Source: Ectocarpus siliculosus (Eukaryota; Sar; Phaeophyceae; Ectocarpales; Ectocarpaceae). Taken from it: a stretch of DNA of 12,992 nt. The translations under genes were made by a program, and so were the position numbers. The notes beneath the pieces were generated by a model. The model searched no databases. It was not told where the DNA came from and worked only from the letters and a program-made list of their open reading frames with translations. Position 1 is the first letter of the stretch; every line of letters starts with the position of its first letter. Shown in pieces: positions 1-7,552 of the stretch. The stretch spans positions 2,183,197 to 2,196,188 of the forward strand of contig FN649734.1 in NCBI GenBank assembly GCA_000310025.1, read 5' to 3'.

Positions 1-420
1 CGGGGACGAGGAAAAGAGTATGATGAACAGCAGTTAGTCCGAACAATTTATTGCAGGCAAGGCTTTTGTTTTTGCTTTGTTTTGCCATGGGGTTGGACAG
101 CAGGTGCCACGTCCTTCTATTAATGGACGTGGAACTGCAGGGTGCTCGGATCAACGCAAGCGACATTTTCTTGTATCCGAGCCAACCCACACAAAACGCC
201 TGTCCTCTTACGGCCGTGTCCTCTTCGGATGGCGTAGATGCTCTGGGACTGTGAGTTTAGTAGCGGGCCAAAGTAGGCTTTCAACGCCGGGGTTTGGGGG
301 TTTCGAACGTTTTCCCACTGGACTGGTGAGCGCGATCCTTTCACCCTAAGATACCCTCGAAACGCCTAACGCCTTCCTCTTCTTGCGCTAACCCGCGACC
401 CGACCATCGTTCCGCGGCAG
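1..420. other. No exon recognised; probably intron or upstream part of the peroxiredoxin gene
   Basis: I found no peroxiredoxin active-site motif in any frame, and the short open frames here do not look like protein. The stretch ends in an AG just before the first peroxiredoxin exon, so it is most simply the 3' part of an intron. Confidence 0.4.
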
Positions 421-1424
421 AGCTGTCTTCAATCGCGGGCAACGAAGACGTGGGGGTGTACGGCATTGGTAGAGAGCTGCCCTTCACCATGTCGGCCTGG
501 TCCGAGAAGATCGGGCTGGATTTCCCGCTGCTCTCGGACGCGACGCTAGTCGTGGCTCAGGCTAGTCAGACGAGATGGGCTGCAGTTGCCCCGGTTGAAT
601 CCGTTGTCGGCCGCTGAGAAGCTGCCGAAAGTAGGCATGCTTGGTCTTCCGCCCGACGCCGGCCTGCCATGCAGTGCGTTGTTCTTGGGTTGCGGTAGAC
701 TCGCGTTTGAATAGCGGAGCGCCGCGACAGAGATCATGATACTGTTTTTCACACATACCATGTCCCGTTGATCGTGTCGTGCGCTATGGCAGGCTTTCGT
801 TGGTGTTTGTGACCTGGGCAGCATGTTGGCGAAAAGGTCTGGGGTTTCCGCGATGAAAGGACATCTCTCTCCGAATCGAGGAGTTGTGGTGAGCGAGAGG
901 CTATTTTTGCTACAGTTTTTTATGCGAGAGGACCCGAAAGTCCAATGGCGGATCGTGACTCATGACTGACTTGCTCTCAACCCATGTTCTTCGAAGCTGT
1001 CTCCGCAGTGGAACCCTAAGAGGACATTTTGGAGGCTCAATGTTTTCACTCCAACGATTGCATCAGCAACTACGCGAACATCCTCTGTGCCGGAATAGTT
1101 GAAAGTGGTACTGAAGATTTGATGAACTGAGCTCTTAACGCCATGACGTAGCAACGAATCCTTGCTGTGGGGGCACCGACTCAGCGGCACCAACCAGAAC
1201 TGGAATTCGATGTCTCACCCAAGATTTCTCTTTGGAGAACCGGAGGAACCCTGATGAGCGTCATCCCGTGCTATTTTGTTTGTTTTCGGAAGATCATCGA
1301 CGACGGCAAGGTGGTTTACAAATGGGTTGGAAAGAACACCGAGACGGGAAGGCCGGACCCCTCGATCCTCCCCGACATTGGACGCGTCACACGTGCTTTG
1401 GCGAATGGGAGGGCGCGACTCTGA
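421..1424 (+). CDS. Peroxiredoxin (AhpC/TSA family), 3' exons only, possibly broken
   Basis: Peroxiredoxins reduce peroxides with a thioredoxin-fold cysteine. The first visible exon, 421 to about 564, enters in phase 1 after an AG at 419-420. It reads ELSSIAGNEDVGVYGI, then an AWSEKIGLDFPLLSD segment, the family's signature stretch after the active-site helix. A last exon, 1293-1424, follows the AG at 1291-1292. It reads IIDDGKVVYKWVGKN and then a DPSILPD tail, stop TGA 1422-1424, matching the usual 'F-x-I-D-x-x-G-x-V-x-Y-x-W' beta strand and C-terminus. A possible middle exon, 635-688, reads LPPDAGLPCSALFL, which would fill the gap between them. The CP-cysteine exon (PxxFTxxC) is absent from 1-420, so it should lie upstream of the window. 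Splice phases: 564 (phase 1) to 635 fits, but no GT donor near 688 gives the phase 0 needed at 1293. Either the middle exon is miscalled or the gene is damaged. The family call is good; the exon model is uncertain. Confidence 0.55.
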
Positions 1425-2021
1425 CGAATCTTCGGGATGGTTCTGGTTGTTTTTTTGTGACTAAGCCCCTCCGTCACACAGCGTCGGAACGTTAAATCAA
1501 TGGCCATTGAATCGCACGGACGGGCAATGTATGATAGTCCTGATTGATGCTGAAATACGGTGATGTATAGCGTCGAGCTCCAGCGATGAGACGGAGCCGT
1601 GGTGCAGCGAGGTCAGCCGCCACACTTGCAGAAATACGTGTGCGGAGCAATGAGAGAGGGCGCAAGGGCGATATAACCAACGCATACGTCCTGTCTTTCG
1701 CGGCACCTGAACCGTCTTTGTCGAACACAAGACTTCAAGACATGCTCGATATTCTTCGTGTTCTTGTGGTGACATCCTAAATCATTCCCCCCAAATCTCT
1801 ATCGACCTAATTTCACTTTTTCTGTCCGTGTCATTTTTGTTGGATAGCCCACTTGCACGACCCGGTCTCAAATGCTGATCTCGAGCTACAGTGCAAATCT
1901 CGTGGCGCCTCAAGTATGGTTCATATGAAATTGCTCAGACGTGGGGCTGGCAGTTGCGAATGAGTCAGACAACAGCTTACCACCTAAGTGCCATCCAAAC
2001 ATGCAAACGAACCAGAAACAC
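1425..2021. other. Intergenic; nothing recognised
   Basis: Sequence after the peroxiredoxin stop. A T-rich piece around 1801-1842 could be 3' UTR or spacer. Open frames on both strands are short and unconvincing. No repeat or RNA structure stands out. Confidence 0.4.
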
Positions 2022-2684
2022 TCACAAAGCAAATCTGGGTGAAGAAATATCATTTTCGTGTTCATCCTCGAAATCGCTCCAAGTAATTTCACTACCCGAC
2101 GAGAGGGGCCTGACCATCGGCCTGGCCTGAGCGACATGAGTTGCTTGTGAAGGAGTTGGCGTCAGAAACTTTGAAAAGTTTGGATCGGTTCTCTTTTGCG
2201 GCCACTCAGTGAAGCTGCCCTTGCCCTTCGCGCTTCTGGTTGTGATAGGTTGAGTGGCGTGAAACCCGGTTTTCGCGTGCAACTACAGTACTACTACCAC
2301 CACTATGGACAGGTTCGACTTCGGAACCGTTCATTCACGACAGAGCTTAAGGCGGGCCCCCACGTGAATATCGAGACAAAGGTTGATCAGCCCCAAGAAC
2401 TCGATGGCGGTAGGTTCGATTGTGTCGCTTGCACCCATGCTTGAAAAAACTCGACGTATTTCATTTCCACCGAACATTGGCAGCATTTTTCGAACAACTT
2501 CAAACACAGCAGGTTCGACGATGATTTTGTGGTAGGGTTTGTCAGTGCGACCTTTCGATCGGTATGAATGTGCACACCATATTTGAGGTTTCTCTTTGGT
2601 CGGTCTCTTCGTAGGGATGTCCGCGTAATAGCACAATTTGCGAGAGATTGACATGGCATCGTTGAACCTCCTAATGGTGTGCAA
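2022..2684 (-). pseudogene. Coding-like minus-strand stretch, unknown family, two in-frame stops
   Basis: On the minus strand a frame stays open from 2684 to a TGA at 2333-2331 (first real ATG at 2654-2652, 107 codons). Its composition is protein-like, for example VEPAVFEVVRKMLPMFGG and a following IEFLGLINLCLDIHVG. After 15 more codons comes a TAG (2285-2283), then the same frame is open again down to 2022 (SGSEITWSDFEDEHEND). Staying in one frame over 660 bp with only two stops suggests a decayed gene, or exons split by a short intron. I do not recognise the family, and codon use is not strongly biased. It may simply be chance. Confidence 0.25.
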
Positions 2685-2895
2685 TATCTCGAAACTACGT
2701 ACCTACCGTGACCCAGCTCTGGAGAGCCAGCTTGCACAATAAGCCGAGAATCGCCCCATGGTTCCAGCGACGAGCGTTGCTACATGTATTGCCGACCACT
2801 AAAAACTGCGGTCTGCGACAACCAGAGCATTTTGGCGTCATTCACCACTTTGTATCGCGTGCAGAGCACCCCGAGATGTTTCCGGAGATGAACGG

Positions 2896-2956
2896 AATCG
2901 GTAAAATTAGACCATCAGACTAGTCAGCGCTGACGGATGGTCTAATTTTACCGATT
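2896..2956. repeat. Perfect 21-bp inverted repeat around a nested 12-bp palindrome (copy A)
   Basis: Arms 2896-2916 and 2936-2956 are exact reverse complements, with a 19-base spacer. The spacer holds a second perfect palindrome, GTCAGCGCTGAC, at 2923-2934. The left arm plus spacer recurs at 3179-3214. The shape fits a MITE-like or foldback element, or a transposon end in head-to-head form. No target-site duplication is obvious. Confidence 0.7.
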
Positions 2957-3178
2957 AAAAGATATGCTCAGAGCTCGTTGCCATCCAGCTGGTCACTGAG
3001 ATTTTTAGCACCTAGCCGGATCACATGGGCTTGAGGCTTTTTGCGGCGTAATCACTGGGATCGAGAGTAGGGATCTCCGGGGCGTACCCCTCGCCATACG
3101 TTGCTGTCTTACAGTGGTAATTTTGCCCGAAGAAAAGTGATAGGGCCGGTATTCGAACTCGTGCGGGTATCCTCTAAA

Positions 3179-3214
3179 CGGTAAAATTAGACCATCTGAC
3201 TGGTCAGCGCTGAC
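3179..3214 (+). repeat. Second copy of the palindrome-containing repeat (copy B, half element)
   Basis: These 36 bases match 2899-2934 in the same orientation at 34 positions (differences at 3197 and 3202). They include the 18-base block CGGTAAAATTAGACCATC and the palindrome GTCAGCGCTGAC (3203-3214). The right arm seen in copy A is missing, and the homology stops at the end of the palindrome. The sharp boundary suggests a defined element end. Spacing between the two copies is 280 bp. Confidence 0.65.
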
Positions 3215-3269
3215 TGTAGCACTGGGCGTTGGTGTGGAACAAGTGCGCATGATGTACTTGTAGGTAGCA

Positions 3270-4138
3270 GTGGTCGTTGTCGGCTCCTCTCTCACCTCCT
3301 CCTTTCTTATTTCCTCTCCCTCTGCTCCTGCTCCGACTCCGGGCGCCTCCGTCTCCGTCCTGACCCCCGCCGTTTCCACTCGACCCATTTTGGACACGTC
3401 CATCGCCCCGGATGCCACCGGAAGCGACGAGTACATGGTAAAGAAGAAGAATCTGACGATGACACCGATTCCCCCCCACGGAGGAACAAGAAGTTTCTTT
3501 GTGTTTTCCTTGGGAGTGTGGTAGATTGGTGGAGATTCATGGAGATTCGTTCTGGGTGTTAAAGCGTCATGCGTGACTTGATGCCGTGATGGAATGACGA
3601 GCTCAAGCACGCCCCCGATGAATACACCACGTTTTTCAACACGTCTACACGTCTTTACCTACCCTTACGGCCCGTCATGGCCGAGCTGCTCTACGCTCCC
3701 ATCACACACAACTGAGACACCCGAATTATCGATCAGGATCCATATCTTGGATAAATTTAGCGCCAATTTTTCGAGGTGCCCAACCGGAACCCTCACCCAC
3801 AGCAGTCTGGAGTGTGGCCATTGGGGCATATTAACTACACCTGGGAGAGCATTTCGCAACACTACGATACCCACCTTCAGCAAACGTCTCAAACGAGCCT
3901 CTGCCTGAGCTTGCTGCTGGGAGTTTCATGGGTCCTGTATGCATACGAAGTTTCAATGTGCCACAGGGTTTCATTCGAAAACCTATACGCGGAGAGCTTC
4001 GCATGCACACGGCGTTCAATGATGATACCATATGTTCGAGGTAAACGTGAAGCAAAAACTGGCGATCCAAAGGGCTGCGGAAGACGTTGCTCACGGGCCC
4101 ATCACGAAAGGCTCAGCCAGCCAAATGCCAAAAAAATT
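3270..4138 (+). pseudogene. Decayed protein gene of unknown family, stops and frameshifts
   Basis: Protein-like sequence runs through three frames in order. Segment 1 (about 3270-3436) is Ser/Thr/Pro-rich and ends TRPILDTSIAPDATGSDEYM, with GC-rich third positions. Segment 2 (about 3443-3890) opens with an acidic-to-basic patch (EEESDDDTDSPPRRNKK), continues through DWWRFMEIRSG, WNDELKHAPDEY and RLYLPLRPVMAELLYAPITH, and reaches GVWPLGHINYTWESISQHYD. It is broken by TAA 3560, TGA 3587, TGA 3713, TAA 3752 and TAG 3758. Segment 3 (about 3890-4035) reads ELAAGSFMGPVCIRSFNVPQ, then a GELRMHTAFNDDTIC stretch. Segment 4 (about 4035-4138) reads VKQKLAIQRAAEDVAHGPIT and ends TAG after KKLFG. Each change of frame steps the same way, as single-base losses would. 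I do not recognise the family; it could be a host gene or part of a transposon. Some breaks might instead be introns. Confidence 0.45.
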
Positions 4139-5487
4139 GTTTGGCTAGACTAAGTATTAGCGCGCTTGCATGATATATTGTAGACTTTCTCTTGCAATTT
4201 ACCAGTGCCGTTGAGTTCGTGTTTGGAACATTCAGGAAAATGGAAAATGGAACATCCCCGAAAGCAGCCTACACCTGCGCCTTGATCTTGAGCCCCCTTT
4301 TGGCCCCCTACAAATACATATATATATATATATATATCGATTCAGGTTGTGCACGGGAAATGGCATGGCCAGTGAGTCATGCCAGGATATACTGCTGTAA
4401 GTGGGTACACCCTGGAAAGGGTCTCGACCGTTCGTTGTTTGCCTCACACAATATCGTTGGTACCTCGATCCTCCGGTTCCTGCTTACCTACTGTACTGTA
4501 CTTCGAAGTAGACTTTACTACAGTTGGTGTGAGTAACAACAGCACACAGAGATCAGGCAACGAAGGACACCAACTAACAACGAAGCGCAGAGGATCATAA
4601 GAGGCAACTGTTCGACCTACTCACACAACGAGTGAATGGGGAAGAATCCAACGGTGGCGGGCGTTCTTAACGGTGCCTGCCTTTCATTCATCAATCACGG
4701 CGTTGAGTGTCTCACAACCTCATCCACAATCTAGGCATCATCCATCCCAGCCGCATATATATCACAGCCGTACATACATGCTATATTAATATTTTCAGAA
4801 CAAGTACAGCACAATTAGTTCACTCGAACAAACAATACTCCTTCTAGCACAAAAATAGTTGTCTCGGAAGGTAAGGCATACCGTCCATGCACCGACGGAC
4901 ACCAGACAGAGCAGTCAGTCAGTGCACCATCATTCGTGACATACATTTTGCTCGGGCTCTTGGCCTCCCGGTTGGAACAGTGATCTCCGGGGGGGGCGGA
5001 CCCTTCGTCGTGCTGTTGGTAAAGAATAAATGGTGCCACAAGGGTGTGCCAGCTGGGAACCGAACCCGCGTCGTGTCTCTCATTTGCAACAACCCGCATG
5101 ATGAAAGAGTGGAAAGCACCCCCTTCCTACCCGATGGCAGGTTGTATCGAAGAAAGTCAACAAGTACATTGTAACACATGCCTGTAGGTGCAAACTACGC
5201 GGACTGTGCAGTAGTCTACTACCAACATCACTCTTCCTTGTAATAGTAGGAAACGCGCCCGCGACAGCAACAAGACGGTAGGTAGTAGTGAAAAAGTATG
5301 CAGTAGTTTCTTCGCCATTTATTTATCGAATAACATGCACTGTTGTCTAAGCTGACACCTGTACTTATTTGTGAGTAGCTCTGGGCTCAATTGAAGGATT
5401 TCGTCAGAATGAAGATGCTGCTGTGTGTACTGGGTGTCGGCAAGTCAGGAATGAATGAATGTATGTGTAGGGTGAATATATACTATT
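4139..5487. other. Intergenic, AT-richer; no gene recognised
   Basis: Contains a TA run and several short open frames without protein character. A stretch near 5050-5075, read on the minus strand, carries GGTTCGGTTCCC, which resembles a tRNA T-arm/box B, but no clover-leaf partner was found. AT-rich patches at 4750-4800 could be 3' UTR or spacer. Confidence 0.4.
4318..4337. repeat. (TA)n microsatellite
   Basis: An uninterrupted TA dinucleotide run of about ten units, seen directly in the sequence. Confidence 0.85.
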
Positions 5488-5533
5488 GTGTGTAGCTGAG
5501 TTTCATACTCGTGTGTAGCTGAGTTTCATACTC
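5488..5533. repeat. Perfect 23-bp tandem duplication
   Basis: The unit at 5488-5510 (starting GTGTGTAGCTGAG) is repeated without change at 5511-5533. No gene lies over it, so it is probably a recent slippage or minisatellite seed. Confidence 0.9.
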
Positions 5534-5583
5534 CTGGAGTACGTGGCTGAAGCTACCGTAAGCTAGGAAAATAGACTATATAG

Positions 5584-5835
5584 GTCGGTCGCCTGGGTCG
5601 GTCGCTCGATCGGTCGTTCGGGTTCAGTTGGGTTGGGTTGGATATGGTGGGGTAGCGTGGGTTTGGTCGGTCGGCTGGTCAGGTTATGTTTTGGGTTGGG
5701 GTGTGGGTTGGGTCGGTCGGTCGGTCGGTCGGGTTTGGGTTGGGTTGTGTGTTTTGTTTTGTGTTGGGTAGTGGGTTGGGTAGGGTAGGGTAGAGTAGGG
5801 TCGGTCGGTCGGTTGGTCGGTCGATCGGGCGGCCT
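5584..5835. repeat. G-rich GGGTT/GGTC/GGGTA array, copy 1
   Basis: Degenerate runs of GGTC (clear at 5711-5732), GGGTT and GGGTA (about 5776-5800) make the plus strand strongly G-rich and the minus strand a string of CCNACC. The array ends in the 21 bases at 5815-5835, which include TCGATCGGGCGGCCT. Those bases also end the second array. Many closely spaced GGG runs give G-quadruplex potential. Minus-strand open frames full of RPTDRPTDP are translation artefacts of the repeat. Confidence 0.85.
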
Positions 5836-6084
5836 GGTCCGTACGGCGGACTTCTTTGTGGTCGATCGGCTCCTCTGCGTCAATTTTTTTTTTTTTTCTT
5901 AATATGACACAACGAATCCATCTCTATTATAGTCTGAGACAGATAAGCAACGAATTCATAGCGTCAGAAAGTACCTGTGTTCTATTTGGTACGTCTTTTG
6001 TGGCGGAGTGTTTTAACTTGTCTCTACCATCCTCGCCTTCTGAAAACCAAACGAAACTTCACCCGACCGACCCCGTGTCTGTCT
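5836..6084. other. Spacer between the two G-rich arrays
   Basis: Non-repetitive sequence of ordinary composition with a T14 run at 5884-5897. No convincing coding frame. It is the only part that separates the direct array copies. Confidence 0.5.
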
Positions 6085-6425
6085 ATGGTTTTGGGTTGAA
6101 TTGGCTTGGGTCGGGTTGGATTGGGGTGGGTCGGGTTGGGTTGGGTTGGGGTCGAGTTGGGTTGGGTTGGGTTGGGGTTGGGTTGGGTCAGGGTTGGGTC
6201 AGGGTTGGGTCGCCGCCGTCGATCGCTCCGCCGTCGCTTCGTCGTTCGTCGCCGTTGGGTTTTGGATTGGGTTGGATTGGATTGGGTTGGGTTGGGTGGG
6301 GTCGGGTCGGGTTTTGGTTTGGGTAGGGTAGGGTAGGGTAGAGGGTTGGGTCGGTCGGTCGGTCGGTCGGTCGATCGGGCGGCCTTGGGCCGCCTTCGTC
6401 GATCGTCGCCGTCGATCGCCCTTGT
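6085..6425. repeat. G-rich GGGTT/GGTC/GGGTA array, copy 2
   Basis: Direct-orientation relative of the array at 5584-5835. GGGTT runs cover about 6100-6210, then a CGCCGTCGATCG-type segment at 6211-6255, more GGGTT, GGGTA units at 6321-6340, and a GGTC run at 6350-6370. The array core ends in the same 21 bases (6365-6385), exactly 550 bp after those of copy 1. The order GGGTT, GGGTA, GGTC, TCGATCGGGCGGCC is shared, so the two arrays are duplicates and did not arise separately. Confidence 0.85.
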
Positions 6426-6460
6426 AGACTATAAACAAAACACGACCGACTCAAGGCCTC

Positions 6461-6667
6461 TCAGACTGGCCTTTCTGAGAGAGTAACGACAGCGTCGCAC
6501 TGACTGCTGTTACAACTACTACTACTCTGTCTTGGTGCGCTGCACATATGCATACAAATACAGCACCGCTCTCGCGCTCCGTTCCCGCTCACCGCAAGAA
6601 GTAAACAGAGGGTCAACAGAAAAAGAAAAAAGAAGCAATAATGCACGTCCCGGTTGGCCATCAGCAA
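6461..6667 (-). CDS. Possible small secreted cysteine-rich protein (doubtful)
   Basis: A 68-codon minus-strand frame starts ATG at 6667. Its first 30 residues look like a signal peptide: MLMANRDVHY, then CFFFLFLLTLCLLLAVSG. A short tail follows with six cysteines (CCICMHMC and two more). The hydrophobic part comes from a T/C-rich tract that could equally be an intron pyrimidine tract. No homolog is recognised and there is no supporting neighbour. Most likely chance, listed because the signal-peptide shape is good. Confidence 0.15.
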   Translation of the reverse strand: MLMANRDVHYCFFFLFLLTLCLLLAVSGNGARERCCICMHMCSAPRQSSSSCNSSQCDAVVTLSERPV

Positions 6668-7552
6668 GCTAGCCTATAAGAGTCACCATGTTAACACAAT
6701 TAATTCAAATATACACACATACATGGGAAGCTGCCTGCTCTCCCGGCTTCTCTCATGGGCTGTCGGGTGGTCGGGTGCAAGATAACTATCTGTCTGTTCA
6801 TCATCACCAAAGGCACCACCAGGATTCAGGCGTTCCGGACCCAAAGAATAATCCTCTTGGTTTGGCATGAACGTTTTGTTAATTTGCCGACAACACACCG
6901 CCCGTCCACGCGGTCCGTTGCATGCCCCTTTCCTCCGACCAGGAGTGAAAGTTTGTTCTCGAGCTCTCGCGGTCGGTCACGGGATTACACGGCAAGATGA
7001 CCGCGCTTCCTAGTGTCCTTCCTGGCGCCGGTGCGCCGAACGATGAAATAACCAGGATTGCCCGATCCCGATGGCGGCAGACCCGATATCGCAACAAGAA
7101 TCGTATTTTCCAAGATTGCAATTTTTTCGAGATCGACAAAAATTGAGAAAACATTAATAAAAAACACTTGGAAATATTGGATGCGTCAGGAGCGGTTACT
7201 TTTGTGGGGGACCGGTCCGGGACCGGTTCTTATGTGTTTATCTTCTCGTGGAACGGGCTAAAGGCAGCGCTCTAGACAAACTGGCCTCGACTGACCGCGG
7301 TCCATCCTCCACTGCCGTGCCAGCACGCATTTATTGGCGTTCATTGCCACGCGTATCCTTGCTGCTTCAGAAGCCTGCTGCCCAAAGCACACTCCACCCC
7401 AGCAGCACATTTTGTTGCCGCGCTCTTTTTTTCGGAGCCAAACAACGTGGTGTGTTGTTGCTAGCCAGCCGCACCGCACGAAGAGGAGCATAACGGCATC
7501 GCACTTGAACATCTCGTGAGTCAGGGCGCTTCGGGTGAGGGATATTGTTGCG
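6668..7552. other. Region upstream of the eight-exon gene
   Basis: Holds the likely promoter and 5' UTR of the gene starting at 7553. A 49-codon plus-strand frame at 6997-7146 (MTALPSVLPGAGAPNDEITR, then an Arg-rich part) and a minus-strand frame at 6683-6898 (YSLGPERLNPGGAFGDDEQT) have some protein character but no recognised family. A near-perfect palindrome lies at 7211-7227. GTGAGT at 7516-7521 is a fair donor and may end a 5' non-coding exon. Confidence 0.35.
7211..7227. promoter_or_regulatory. 17-bp near-perfect palindrome upstream of the eight-exon gene
   Basis: ACCGGTCC-G-GGACCGGT: two 8-base arms that are exact reverse complements around one base, about 325 bp before the ATG at 7553. 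The shape suits a dimeric transcription factor site. The function is inferred from shape and position only. Confidence 0.25.

Noticed and set aside
3125-3175. GAGTTCGAATACC (minus strand), another box B-like string
   Set aside because: The T-stem does not pair and no matching acceptor or box A was found.
3005-3610. 201-codon minus-strand frame across the repeat and the relic gene
   Set aside because: It runs antisense to the plus-strand relic, crosses the palindromic repeat copy B and ends in repeat-like sequence; the plus-strand reading is more protein-like.
5031-5130. Possible tRNA gene on the minus strand
   Set aside because: T-arm-like box present, but the T-stem pairs at only three positions, position 58 is not A, and no D-arm, anticodon arm or full acceptor stem could be paired.
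5563-5883. 106-codon minus-strand frame rich in RPTDRPT and similar frames at 6188-6454
   Set aside because: Translation of the GGTC/GGGTT arrays; open only because the repeat lacks stops.
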